A stretch of DNA of 64,000 bases from assembly GCF_021227995.1 (NCBI RefSeq), contig NZ_CP089301.1, positions 4,092,001-4,156,000 on the forward strand, given 5' to 3'. Shown piece after piece: positions 52,582 through 61,309 of the stretch. This DNA is from Novosphingobium kaempferiae. Its GTDB lineage: Bacteria > Pseudomonadota > Alphaproteobacteria > Sphingomonadales > Sphingomonadaceae. Numbering within the stretch: the stretch's first letter is position 1; every line of letters starts with the position of its first letter. The translations under genes were made by a program, and so were the position numbers. The notes below the pieces were generated by a model. The model had not been told where the DNA came from. It saw only the letters and a program-made list of their open reading frames with translations, and did not search any database.

Positions 52582-53580
52582 TCACCCGAACCCGACCGTC
52601 CGCGCCCAGGCGCGCCACATCTCGGGCCATGCTTCCACCGGCTTGCCGATGGCGCGGCGCAGGCCGAAGCCGTGGCCGCCGTTGGCGAAGAAGTGCGCCT
52701 CCACCGGGATACCGCGCGCCTTGAGCGCGGCGCGCAGGCGGACGGCGTTCTCCACCGGCACCACGTCGTCATCCTCGGCATGGACGATGAAATGCGGCGG
52801 CGCGTCGGCGGGCACGGTGCGGTCGGGCGAGTGCGCGGCCTCCAGTTCCGGCGTAATCACGGGGCCGAGCAACAGGCTGCGTGAACCGGCGTGGGCGATG
52901 GCGGCGTCCATGCTGACCACCGGATAGATCGGCGCGGCGCAGAACGGCTTGGCCGATAGCTTGTCCGCCACATCCACCGGCTCATAGACCCTGGCGGCGA
53001 ACCGCGTGGACAAGTCCGCGCAGAGGTGCCCGCCTGCGGAGAAGCCCATGGCGGCGACGCGCTCGGGGTCCACGGCGAAGTCCTTGGCGCGGTGGCGGAT
53101 CAGGCGCATGGCACGCTGCGCGTCGGCGAGCGACGTGTCGGGGCCGCTCGACCAGCCCTCGCCCGGCAGGCGGTAGAACAGCACGAAGGCCGTGAAGCCG
53201 CGCGCGGTCAGCCAGCGCGCGATCTCGTAGCCTTCCTTGTCCACGACGATCCGGGTGTAACCGCCGCCCGGCGTGATCATGACCGCCGCGCCGTTGGGCC
53301 GGTCGGGCCGGAACACCACCATGCGCGGGCGCGAGACGCCGTGGACGGCGCGGTCGGTGACGAGGGCGTCGGTGGAGCGTTCGTCGACAGTCTCGGTCAG
53401 CGGCGCCTTGAGCGTCGCGGGCGGGCCCTTGGGCCAGAGGTCGATGGTCTCGGTCGGTTGCGGCAGACCGGGAGGCAGCGGCTTCGCGGCCATCGGCGGC
53501 GCAGTCTGCGCGCCCGCCTTCGAGGCCAGCCCGGCGGCGGCAAGCGAACCCGCGATCAGAGTCCTGCGGTCGAAGTCCAA
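52582..53580 (-). CDS. TAT-exported alpha/beta hydrolase, acetyl-xylan-esterase-like
   Basis: 332-aa periplasmic esterase. The twin-arginine signal is MDFDRRTLIAGSLAAAGL. The oxyanion stretch is AAVMITPGGGYTRIV, the nucleophile Ser is in RVAAMGFSAGGHLCADLS, the Asp in FIVHAEDDDVVPVENAVR, and the His in FFANGGHGFGL. This pattern matches the acetyl-xylan or pectin acetyl esterases in polysaccharide loci. It lies downstream of the receptor gene on the same strand, beyond a strong hairpin, and converges with the mutarotase. Confidence 0.85.
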   Translation of the reverse strand: MDFDRRTLIAGSLAAAGLASKAGAQTAPPMAAKPLPPGLPQPTETIDLWPKGPPATLKAPLTETVDERSTDALVTDRAVHGVSRPRMVVFRPDRPNGAAVMITPGGGYTRIVVDKEGYEIARWLTARGFTAFVLFYRLPGEGWSSGPDTSLADAQRAMRLIRHRAKDFAVDPERVAAMGFSAGGHLCADLSTRFAARVYEPVDVADKLSAKPFCAAPIYPVVSMDAAIAHAGSRSLLLGPVITPELEAAHSPDRTVPADAPPHFIVHAEDDDVVPVENAVRLRAALKARGIPVEAHFFANGGHGFGLRRAIGKPVEAWPEMWRAWARTVGFG

Positions 53581-53613
53581 GGCCGTTCTCCGCGCTATGT
53601 CAGAATATAAAGG

Positions 53614-53667
53614 ACGGTGGTCCGCCGCTCCCGCCCTTGGAAAAAGGGGAAGCAGCGGACCACCCGT
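53614..53667 (-). terminator. Long-stem terminator after the TonB receptor gene
   Basis: Arms ACGGTGGTCCGCCGCT (53614-53629) and AGCAGCGGACCACCCGT (53651-53667) pair over about 15 bases with one bulge. On the minus strand they are followed by CCTTTATATT. It lies between the receptor stop and the esterase start, so it should end the receptor transcript. Confidence 0.75.
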
Positions 53668-53679
53668 CAGGGGAGGAGA

Positions 53680-56565
53680 TCAGATCTTCGCGCGCGCACC
53701 GAACAGGATGGTGCGGCCGAAGTGATTGTTCTCGTAATTGCGGTTCGCGTAGACGTCGTTGAAACGATAGCGATAGGTATCGGTCAGGTTGTTGCCGTCG
53801 ATCGACAGCTCCAGCCATTCGAACGCCTTGTAGCGGATCGCGGCATCGACGCTGGTGTACGAACCGTAGCCCTCGAATATGTTGCCGGTGGCGCTGGTGG
53901 CGTCCACGAACGGTCCGCGATAGCTCACCGAACCGCGAAGGCTCAGCTTGCCGTCGTCGTAGTAGAGCGTGGCGTTCCAGGCCTTCTTCGACACGCCGAG
54001 CAGCGTCTCGTTGTAGACCGCCGAGACGCCGGTCAGGCCGCAGGCGCCGGTGGTCGCGTTGCGGGTACAGGCCGAAGTCGCCGGGCCGGTGATGGTGTAG
54101 TCGGCGCTGCTCTTGATAAAGGTGGTGTTGCCCTGGAAGCCGGTGTGGCTGAGGATGCCCGGCAGGAAGGTGAAGGGCAACTGCAGCGCCAGTTCCACGC
54201 CCTTGAGGGTCGCACCGGCACCGTTGACCTGCGAGGACACCACGTATTCCTGGTTGGGATCGTAGTTGATGTAGGCAGGCGTGCTCTGGCCCAGCACGTC
54301 GCGGCCGAGGCCGAGCTGCGGCAGCGTGGCGACATAGGTGCCGGCGACCGGGAAGCTCTCGATCTTCTTGATGAAGCCCGCCACCGACAGCAGCGCCTGA
54401 GGGGCGAAGTACCACTCGACCGAAGCGTCGAAGTTGGTCGCACGGTAAGGATCGAGGAACGGGTTACCGAAGTTGACGCGGTAGTTGAAGCCGTCGACCG
54501 AACCGCCCGGGTTGAGGTTGCTCAGCGCCGGACGGGTGATGACCTTGGCGATGGCGCCGCGCAGGATCACGTCATGGCGCGGGTAGAACGCAAGGTTCAT
54601 CGACGGCAGCCAGTCGTCGTAGGTACGCTTCACGGTGCCCGCGACGCCTGCCGTGTAGCCGGTCGAACGCTGGTTGGTATGCGCATAGCGCATGCCCGCG
54701 TTGCCCGCGAATTCGAGGCCGAATATCTCGCCCTTGACGTCGAACTGGAGGTAGCCGCCCGAGGTGGTCTCCTGCACGCGGCGGTTGTTGCCCAGATCCT
54801 CGACCGCAGTACGGCCGTAGAGGTTGGTATAGTCGGCCGCGTTCTGGATGTTGGCGACGAGCCACTGGTCGGTCGTGCCATTCGGCTGCCCGGCGTCGCC
54901 GAGGTTGACGAGCTGCGAGATGCCCGAAGTCACCGGCAGGCCGTAGACGCTCGACGAGCAGGTCACCTGACCGAGAATCAGGTCGCGCGTGCCGTTGGCG
55001 CCGCAGGCTGCGGTGTCACGCATGAACAGCTGGGTCTGGAAGTTGTAGCGCCTCCACATCGCGCCCACCTTCACGGTGAAGCCCTCGGTCATGTCCCACT
55101 CGGTGCGGAACTGCGCGGTCTTGAAACGGTTCTTCACGTAGGAGGGACGGTCGCGGATTTCGGCGAGCTGGAAGTTCGCCGGGTTGGTCACGTCGAGACC
55201 GTAGGTCAGCACGGGCGACTTCATGTCCGAATAGTCGTAGCTGAAACCGTTGGCGTTGCGGTTGTCGTAGGCGAACGTCGTTTCCACCGGGATATCGGCG
55301 TTCGACTGCGAGAAGCCGCCGAGCAGCGTGAAGCGCAGCTTGTCGGTGACGTCCTGGTCCCAGGTCGCGCCGACCTGGTAGAACTCGGTCTCCGACTTGC
55401 GCAGGTAGCTTTCGGTACGGACGTAGGCGTTGTTGAAGGTCGCGCTGACCATGTTGCCCTTGTCGTCATAGACAGGGTTCACGACATCGAAGCGACGCTC
55501 GTTCGAGCGGGCGAGTACTTCGAGCCACTGTTCCGCGCGGTCTTCCTTGAACGACGAGTAGAGCCCGTCGATCGAGAACTTGGTGCGGTCGGTCGGTTCG
55601 AACTGGATCGAGCCGGTCAGGCCGAGACGGCGGCGGTCATGCTCGACCACGCCGTAGCGCGGGATGCGCGGGTGGAATGAAAGCGACGCCTGATCGCAGG
55701 CAGCCGAAGGGCGATAGCCGCCGCCAGAGCTGACCGGGTTGCCGCCGGTCGCGCCGACGTTCGAGTAGAAGCAGGGCGTGCCGCCCACCGAGTTGAAGTA
55801 GGCCTGCGCCCAGCGCACGGAGTTGTTGCCGCTCTCGATCGTGTCGGTGTGCGAGTAGGCCGCCGAAAGATTGACGCCGAGCGTGCCCGCCTCGTTCTTC
55901 CACGACAGCAGACCGGCGACGCGCGGGCCGACGTTCTTCGACAGGTCGTTGTACGAGCCCTGCACGTTGAGCACGGCGGTCAGGCCGGTCTTGCCCGCCA
56001 GCGGGTTGCCGGTGTTGAGGTCCACCACGGCGCCGAGCGAGCCTTCGTCGAGGCTGGCTTCGGCGGTCTTGTGGACGACGAGGCTGCTGAACAGTTCCGA
56101 GGCGAACACGTTGAAGTCGAACGCGCGGTCGCGGTTGGCGGAGGCGCCGTCCGAGCTGGTGGCGATCGTCTCCAGCCCGTTGACGCGCACGCGGGTGAAC
56201 TGCGCGCCGAGACCGCGCACGGTGATCGCGCGGCCTTCGCCGCCGTCGCGCTGGATCGAGATGCCGGGGATGCGCTGCAGCGATTCGGCAAGGTTCTGGT
56301 CGGGGAACTTCGCCATGTCCTCGGCGACGACCGCGTCGACCGCCGAGATCGATTCGCGCTTCACGTTGAGCGCGGCCTCGAGCGACTTGCGGAAGCCGGT
56401 GACGACGATCTCGTTGGCGCTGGCGGCGTCAGCCTGATCGGCAGTAGCGGCGTCGGCCGCAGCCTCGGCGGTGTCCTGCGCGAGCGCCGCGTGCGGCAGA
56501 GCCAGCGCGCAACCCGCGAACAGGGCTGCCTTGAAAAGCGAAATTCCGGTAACATGCTGGCGCAT
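53680..56565 (-). CDS. TonB-dependent receptor for oligosaccharides
   Basis: 961-aa outer-membrane active transporter. Signal peptide MRQHVTGISLFKAALFAGCA through ALPHAALAQ; TonB box-like EIVVTGFRKSLEAAL; plug motifs AEDMAKFPDQNLAESLQRIP and ITVRGLGAQFTRVRVNGLET. The large barrel ends in RTILFGARAKI. This plug form is that of the carbohydrate-uptake receptors of Caulobacter, Xanthomonas and sphingomonads, and the gene diverges from pectate lyase, so oligogalacturonide uptake is inferred. An operator-like ACCGGT site lies 35 bases before the start. Confidence 0.93.
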   Translation of the reverse strand: MRQHVTGISLFKAALFAGCALALPHAALAQDTAEAAADAATADQADAASANEIVVTGFRKSLEAALNVKRESISAVDAVVAEDMAKFPDQNLAESLQRIPGISIQRDGGEGRAITVRGLGAQFTRVRVNGLETIATSSDGASANRDRAFDFNVFASELFSSLVVHKTAEASLDEGSLGAVVDLNTGNPLAGKTGLTAVLNVQGSYNDLSKNVGPRVAGLLSWKNEAGTLGVNLSAAYSHTDTIESGNNSVRWAQAYFNSVGGTPCFYSNVGATGGNPVSSGGGYRPSAACDQASLSFHPRIPRYGVVEHDRRRLGLTGSIQFEPTDRTKFSIDGLYSSFKEDRAEQWLEVLARSNERRFDVVNPVYDDKGNMVSATFNNAYVRTESYLRKSETEFYQVGATWDQDVTDKLRFTLLGGFSQSNADIPVETTFAYDNRNANGFSYDYSDMKSPVLTYGLDVTNPANFQLAEIRDRPSYVKNRFKTAQFRTEWDMTEGFTVKVGAMWRRYNFQTQLFMRDTAACGANGTRDLILGQVTCSSSVYGLPVTSGISQLVNLGDAGQPNGTTDQWLVANIQNAADYTNLYGRTAVEDLGNNRRVQETTSGGYLQFDVKGEIFGLEFAGNAGMRYAHTNQRSTGYTAGVAGTVKRTYDDWLPSMNLAFYPRHDVILRGAIAKVITRPALSNLNPGGSVDGFNYRVNFGNPFLDPYRATNFDASVEWYFAPQALLSVAGFIKKIESFPVAGTYVATLPQLGLGRDVLGQSTPAYINYDPNQEYVVSSQVNGAGATLKGVELALQLPFTFLPGILSHTGFQGNTTFIKSSADYTITGPATSACTRNATTGACGLTGVSAVYNETLLGVSKKAWNATLYYDDGKLSLRGSVSYRGPFVDATSATGNIFEGYGSYTSVDAAIRYKAFEWLELSIDGNNLTDTYRYRFNDVYANRNYENNHFGRTILFGARAKI

Positions 56566-56599
56566 GACAACATCCCCTCACGGCCTCGAAGGCCAAAAA

Positions 56600-56613
56600 T
56601 GATACCGGTGTCA
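56600..56613 (-). promoter_or_regulatory. ACCGGT-type operator upstream of TonB receptor gene
   Basis: TGATACCGGTGTCA is a near-perfect palindrome (arms TGAT/GTCA around ACCGGT), 35 bases before the receptor start. The same right half, ACCGGTGTCA, is at 56738-56747 and 63066-63075. Probably bound by the LacI regulator at the right edge. Confidence 0.65.
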
Positions 56614-56733
56614 GAAGGTGACGCGACTATCGCGCGCGTTGCTCCGGCACCTCTACTCCCGCCCCTGCGAAGGGGCCCTCAAGGCGACCTCCAAATCGCC
56701 CCACCCGTTCCAAAGATCATCCTTGCGATCGTT

Positions 56734-56747
56734 GGTAACCGGTGTCA
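56734..56747 (+). promoter_or_regulatory. ACCGGT-type operator upstream of pectate lyase gene
   Basis: GGTAACCGGTGTCA is identical to the 14 bases at 63062-63075 in front of kduI, and shares ACCGGTGTCA with the receptor site. It lies about 60 bases before the pectate lyase GTG start in the 241-base divergent region. That region also has a half copy of the family A repeat (56659-56677) and no other gene. Confidence 0.65.
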
Positions 56748-56806
56748 TCAGTTAGTGCCGCAGGGAGGTCGTGCTGTCAAGAACCTCTGCAAACGGGAGA
56801 ATCGTT

Positions 56807-58165
56807 GTGAAGATCGGTCGCATTGCGAGACGAATTATCTTTCCGGTTCTGATGGTTACATTGTCCACACCGCTTACTGTGGCGCTGGCCAAGACCGCTT
56901 CGAACGACCCGACCAATGGCGGCGAAGGCGGTCGTATCATTCGTGTGACGACTCTGGCGAAGGATGGTCCCGGCTCGCTCAAGGCCGCCATCGAGGCAAA
57001 GGGCAAGCGCATCGTCGTGTTCGAAGTGGGCGGCGTGATCGACCTCGAACGCTCCAGCCTGAACATCGACGAACCCTTCCTGACGATCGCGGGCCAGACC
57101 GCGCCCTCGCCCGGCATTACCCTCATCCGTGGAGGCATCGACCTCAAGGGTCATGACGTGAAGATCAGCCACATCCGCGTGATGACCGGCGTAGACGGCC
57201 AGCCGAAGCTTTCGGGTTGGGAAGCGGATGCGCTCTCCACCGTCGCCGCCTACAACGTGGTGGTGGAGCACTGCAGCTTCCTCTGGGCCATCGACGAGAA
57301 CATGTCGACGTCCGGCCCGCGCTTCGAGGGCAAGAACGTCAAGGAATGGCGCAAGGCCACCAGCCACGACATCCTGTTCCGTGAGAACATCGCGGCGGAG
57401 AGCCTCGCGAATGCCAGCCACCCCAAGGGCGAGCACTCCAAGGGCTCGCTGATCCACGACAACGCGACCGGCATCACGCTCTACCGCAACCTTTACGCGC
57501 ACAACGTGGAGCGCTCGCCTCTGGTGAAGGGTGGCGCACAGGTGCTGATGGTCAACAACCTGATCTACGACCCCGGCAACCGCGGCGTTCATTACAACCT
57601 GATGAACCTCGAATGGCGGGGCCACGAATACGTGACCGGCGAGATCAGCGCGATCGGCAACGTCATGCGCGCGGGCAATTCGACCGCGAAGGATCTGCCG
57701 TTCCTGATGCTCGGCGGCGACGGCGACCTGGCCTGGTATTCCAAGGACAACATCAACGTCGATCGCTGGGGCAATCCCGCACCGCTGACCGGGCGCTATG
57801 GTGTCACCAAGGCCCGCCTGTTGGACAGGGAATCGCCGATGGCGAGCCTCAAGGGGCTCAAGGTGATCGACGCGGACGAACTGGAAACCAGCCTGCTCGC
57901 CACCGTCGGCGCCCGCCCATGGGACCGCGCGCCCGACGACGTCCGCGTGCTGTTCTTCGTCGCCGAAGGCCGCGGCGAGATCATCGACGACGAGAAGCAG
58001 GTCGGCGGCTACCCCCACCCCGCGCCGACCAGCGCCGCCTTCGTGGAGAAGGACTGGGATCTCGACACCATGGAGCCGAAGTCCGGCGTGTATCCTGGTC
58101 AGAAGGACGGCGCGCACGAGAAACTTTCCAAGAGGGACAAGCAGATGCGGGAGAAGCTCAAGTGA
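56807..58165 (+). CDS. Pectate lyase-like polysaccharide lyase
   Basis: 452-aa right-handed parallel beta-helix enzyme that cleaves polygalacturonan by elimination. The signal sequence is KIGRIARRIIFPVLMVTLST. Beta-helix turns include GPGSLKAAIEAKGKRIVVFE, FLTIAGQTAPSPGITLIRGG and ADALSTVAAYNVVVEHCSFL with WAIDENMST. HDILFRENIAAESLANASHP and NLYAHNVERSPLVKGG carry likely substrate-binding residues. The fold and spacing are those of the pectate lyase family (PL1-like). The GTG start at 56807 has GGGAGA 8 bases upstream and opens the signal peptide. It diverges from the TonB receptor. Confidence 0.88.
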   Translation: MKIGRIARRIIFPVLMVTLSTPLTVALAKTASNDPTNGGEGGRIIRVTTLAKDGPGSLKAAIEAKGKRIVVFEVGGVIDLERSSLNIDEPFLTIAGQTAPSPGITLIRGGIDLKGHDVKISHIRVMTGVDGQPKLSGWEADALSTVAAYNVVVEHCSFLWAIDENMSTSGPRFEGKNVKEWRKATSHDILFRENIAAESLANASHPKGEHSKGSLIHDNATGITLYRNLYAHNVERSPLVKGGAQVLMVNNLIYDPGNRGVHYNLMNLEWRGHEYVTGEISAIGNVMRAGNSTAKDLPFLMLGGDGDLAWYSKDNINVDRWGNPAPLTGRYGVTKARLLDRESPMASLKGLKVIDADELETSLLATVGARPWDRAPDDVRVLFFVAEGRGEIIDDEKQVGGYPHPAPTSAAFVEKDWDLDTMEPKSGVYPGQKDGAHEKLSKRDKQMREKLK

Positions 58166-58551
58166 TCGCCGCCCTCCTCCTTCTCGCCGCCGCGCCGCCG
58201 ATGGCGGTGATCGACGAGCGCGACACCGTCCGCGAGGAAGCCCCTCCCCACGGCGCCATCGGCATGAGCACGGCCTACCGCATCTCGGACGCCGCGCCCG
58301 CCCCGCGCACGATGGAATTCCGCCGCCGCGTGCTCCACAAGGGCGCAGCCATCGGCGAACACCCCATCGCCCATGACGAGGTCTACTACGTGCTCTCCGG
58401 CGAGGGCGAAGTGGTGTCCGACGGCAAGCGCGCGAAGCTGGTGCCGGGGATGACTGCCTACCTCTATGACGGAGCGGTCGTCGGCATCTGGCAGCGCGGC
58501 GAGGAACCGCTGTCGCTGGTCATCGCCTACCCCAATCCGCCGAAGAAGTAA
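58162..58551 (+). CDS. Small exported cupin protein
   Basis: 129-aa single-domain cupin with a short hydrophobic N-terminus (MIAALLLLAAAPPMA). The cupin motif GEHPIAHDEVYYVLSGEGEV carries His, Glu-type metal ligands, and the second motif is VVGIWQRGEEPLSLVIAY. GTG overlaps the pectate lyase stop (GTGA), so it is co-translated. In pectin loci such cupins may bind or isomerise uronate products (compare KdgF), but the first motif here has fewer His than KdgF, so the role is inferred. Confidence 0.78.
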   Translation: MIAALLLLAAAPPMAVIDERDTVREEAPPHGAIGMSTAYRISDAAPAPRTMEFRRRVLHKGAAIGEHPIAHDEVYYVLSGEGEVVSDGKRAKLVPGMTAYLYDGAVVGIWQRGEEPLSLVIAYPNPPKK

Positions 58552-58563
58552 TAGCTGATGCCT

Positions 58564-58593
58564 ATTCCTCCCCGAGCTCGCTCGGGGAGGAAT
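58564..58593. terminator. Bidirectional hairpin between cupin and esterase genes
   Basis: Perfect 13-bp stem ATTCCTCCCCGAG / CTCGGGGAGGAAT with a CTCG loop. It lies between the two convergent stop codons and touches the first base of the esterase stop. T-tracts are weak on both sides. Confidence 0.65.
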
Positions 58594-60146
58594 TAGACGC
58601 CGGGCTGGACGTAGGGCGCTGTGGCCCAGAGTTCGCGCTGCCAGCGGCGCGGGTCGTTCTCGACGCGCACCTTGTCGTCGAACACCATCGTCGCGCGATC
58701 CGGCAGGCGATAGGGCGACCACTCCGCCAGCCCCGGCCTGCCCGTCTTCGCAAGACCGGTGAAGGCCTGCATCATCGCCGTGCTCAGCCGACGCGCGCCC
58801 TCGTCCACGCCCGAATAGCTGCCCGGCGCGTCGAGCGTGCCGAAGACGTAGGGAATGTCGTCGGTATGCGCAGCCCCGCGCAAGGGATCGGTCGGCGAGC
58901 GGCGGTCGAGTTGATAGACCCAGGTCGCCTGCGCCCCGGCAGCGGCGCGTGCGTCGGCCTCGATCACCTGCCCCGGCCACGAACGGCCTGCCGTGGTCGC
59001 CGCATAGAACACCTCCTCGGGGCTCCAGCCGGGCTCACGGGTACGATACTGCTCGACCACCCAGACGGGATCGAGGTCGATCTTGATCTCGGGCAGGATG
59101 CGCGCGGCGAGGTTCTCCCACGACAGCCCCTGCAGCTTCGGCCCGCGCGGATTCAGGAATGCCCGCGTCTCTTCGCGCACGTTGCCGAGGATCATCGGTA
59201 TGCCGAGCGACTGCGGTGCCGCGTCGGGCCAGAACGGGTGGCGCGGCAGGTTCGCCATGTCGAGCACCGGGCCGAAATAGACGCCGCCGCCCATCACCGG
59301 GTCGGTGGCGTCGAGCCCTTCGACCAGCCGCGCGATCGGCATGGTGCGCAGCCCCTCGACATCATCGGGCGCGAGTTTCAAAGCCTTCATGAAGGCCTGC
59401 GTGCGTGCCCAGGCATGCGCCGGACCGCTTGCCTGTACCTGCTGCCCGCTCATGGTCGCGGCGGAATGGAACAGGCCCTTTGCGTCAGGCATCGCCATTA
59501 GCGTTGCGATCTTGGCGCCGCCGCCCGACTGGCCGAACACCATGACTCGCGCCGGATCGCCACCGAACGCGGCGATATGATCGCGCACCCATTGCAGTGC
59601 CAGGATCAGGTCAAGCTGGCCGAGATTGCCGCTGTCCGCGTACTTCGCACCGAAAGGCTTGAGCCAGGCATAGCCCAGCGCGTTGAGCCGGTGATTGACG
59701 GAGACCACCACGACATCGCCGCCCGCCGCCAGCTTCCCGCCATGCGTCAGCGGGTCCGTGACCGAGCCGGTGGTGTAGGCGCCGCCGTGAAAGTAGACCA
59801 TGACCGCCCGTTTCGCACGCGGGTCCGTCTCGGGCGTCCAGACGTTGAGGAACAGGCAGTCTTCCGCCTGTGCCTCATCGGCCATGGCACGCTGCGGGCA
59901 GATCGGGCCGAACTTGGCGGCGGTGATTGCGGGACCGTCCCATGGCTCGGCAACCGGGCGGGCGAAACGCTCGGCGCGGCCGTAGCGGATGCCCTTGAAG
60001 GCGTGGACGCTGTTCTCGGTGATGCCGGTGAAGCGGCCGACCTTCGCGGCCGTCGGGCTGCGGCCGAGGGCAGGCAGCGGAGTTGCCGCGGCCAGAAGTG
60101 CAGCGGATTTCACAAGGGTGCGGCGCGTCATGATGCCGTTGGTCAT
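58593..60146 (-). CDS. Type-B carboxylesterase, TAT-exported
   Basis: 517-aa alpha/beta hydrolase of the carboxylesterase B family. The twin-arginine signal is MTRRTLVKSAALLAAATPLP. Family parts are FKGIRYGRAERFARPVAEPW, DCLFLNVWTPETDP, AVMVYFHGGAYTTGS, the nucleophile loop VMVFGQSGGGAKIATLMAM, and the His in RGAAHTDDIPYVFGTLDAPG. The usual nucleophile motif GESAGG reads GQSGGG here. Location in a pectin locus suggests removal of methyl, acetyl or feruloyl esters. ATG at 60146 (MTNGIMTRRTL) or 60131 (MTRRTL) are both possible. Confidence 0.88.
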   Translation of the reverse strand: MTNGIMTRRTLVKSAALLAAATPLPALGRSPTAAKVGRFTGITENSVHAFKGIRYGRAERFARPVAEPWDGPAITAAKFGPICPQRAMADEAQAEDCLFLNVWTPETDPRAKRAVMVYFHGGAYTTGSVTDPLTHGGKLAAGGDVVVVSVNHRLNALGYAWLKPFGAKYADSGNLGQLDLILALQWVRDHIAAFGGDPARVMVFGQSGGGAKIATLMAMPDAKGLFHSAATMSGQQVQASGPAHAWARTQAFMKALKLAPDDVEGLRTMPIARLVEGLDATDPVMGGGVYFGPVLDMANLPRHPFWPDAAPQSLGIPMILGNVREETRAFLNPRGPKLQGLSWENLAARILPEIKIDLDPVWVVEQYRTREPGWSPEEVFYAATTAGRSWPGQVIEADARAAAGAQATWVYQLDRRSPTDPLRGAAHTDDIPYVFGTLDAPGSYSGVDEGARRLSTAMMQAFTGLAKTGRPGLAEWSPYRLPDRATMVFDDKVRVENDPRRWQRELWATAPYVQPGV

Positions 60147-60161
60147 GCAACTCTCCCACGT

Positions 60162-60281
60162 CGTCGTCCCGGACTTGCTCCGGGACCGGTGGCTGTCTTT
60201 AGAAACGCCATCGCCGCTGTGTGCCTCGCCGCGAAGTGGGCTATTCACGGCCAGCGGTCCCGGAGCAGGTCCGGGACGACG
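60162..60281. repeat. Palindromic repeat pair, family B
   Basis: CGTCGTCCCGGACTTGCTCC... (60162-60187) and its reverse complement at 60256-60281 match in 25 of 26 positions. Each arm has its own palindrome GTCCCGGA-N-TCCGGGAC. The pair fills the 139-base gap between kdgK and the esterase gene and may act in transcript termination. Different in sequence from family A. Confidence 0.8.
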
Positions 60282-60285
60282 CTTG

Positions 60286-61308
60286 TTACCGCCGCACGTC
60301 GCCACCGCTGGCGGAGAACGCTTCGAGTTCGCCCGGTCCGACGAGGCACATGTCGCCCGGCATGGTGTGCTTGAGCACCGTATAGGCCAGCCCCGCCTGC
60401 GCGGTGGCGACGAGGTCCGCGCCGTTCAGCCACTTGTGCAGCACGCCTGCGGCATAGGCGTCGCCGGTGCCGATGCGGTCGACGATGCCGGTCACGTCGA
60501 CCTCGCTCGTCTGGTGCGCCGCCTCGCGCGAATCGAGGCGCGCGGCGATGCGGTGGTGGCCGGAATTGACGACGTGCCGCGCGGTCGAGGCGATAAGCTG
60601 CAGCTTGGGGAACGCCTCGAAGGCGGCCAAGGCCGCCTCGCGCCGACGGTCGGAACCATCGCCGGAAAACGCCTTGCCAAGCAGCAGCGAGATGTCGCGA
60701 TGGTTGCCGATCATGATCGTGGCCGACTGCATCAGCCCGTTCAGGATCTCGCGCGGGTTGCTGTCCCACGCGTCCCACAGGAGCGCGCGGTAATTGCCGT
60801 CGAAACAGACAGGCACGCCGACGGCATCTGCCGCGGCGACGGCGGCTTGCGCAAGCGCGACGCCTCCGGGGCCGAGCGCCGGCGTGATGCCCGACAGGTG
60901 GAGCAGTCGGGCGCCCTCGAGCGCGGAGGCGAAGTCGAACTGGTCCGCCTTGGAGGTTGCGAACACGGAACCCGCGCGATCGTAAGTGATCGACGAGGGC
61001 CTCAAGCCCGCTCCGCTCTCGAGGAAATAGAGGCCCATGCGCCCGGCATCGCGCCCGACGTGGGCGGTGTCGACACCGGCTGCGCCGAGGGCCGCGCGCG
61101 CCTTGTCGCCGAGCGGGCTCGACGGCAGGCGCGTCAGCATCTTCACGTCATGGCCCAGCGAAGCGAGCCCCGCCGCGACATTGGCCTCCGCCCCGCCGAC
61201 GACCATGTCCAGCGCATCGCACTGGACGGTCAGCCGCGCGCCGGGCGTGGCGAAACGCAGCAGGACTTCGCCGAAGGTGACGACGTGACCGGAAGCGCTC
61301 TCGGTCAT
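60286..61308 (-). CDS. kdgK: 2-keto-3-deoxygluconate kinase
   Basis: 340-aa PfkB-family sugar kinase making 2-keto-3-deoxy-6-phosphogluconate. The N-terminus VVTFGEVLLRFATPG and LDMVVGGAEANVAAGLASLG bind substrate. FDGNYRALLWDAW carries the strand typical of KDG kinases, and the C-terminal catalytic motif is VDRIGTGDAYAAGVLHKWLN with the base Asp. ATG at 61308 lies one base after the kduD stop. Its product enters the Entner-Doudoroff aldolase reaction, which must be encoded elsewhere. Confidence 0.9.
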   Translation of the reverse strand: MTESASGHVVTFGEVLLRFATPGARLTVQCDALDMVVGGAEANVAAGLASLGHDVKMLTRLPSSPLGDKARAALGAAGVDTAHVGRDAGRMGLYFLESGAGLRPSSITYDRAGSVFATSKADQFDFASALEGARLLHLSGITPALGPGGVALAQAAVAAADAVGVPVCFDGNYRALLWDAWDSNPREILNGLMQSATIMIGNHRDISLLLGKAFSGDGSDRRREAALAAFEAFPKLQLIASTARHVVNSGHHRIAARLDSREAAHQTSEVDVTGIVDRIGTGDAYAAGVLHKWLNGADLVATAQAGLAYTVLKHTMPGDMCLVGPGELEAFSASGGDVRR

Positions 61309-61309
61309 G

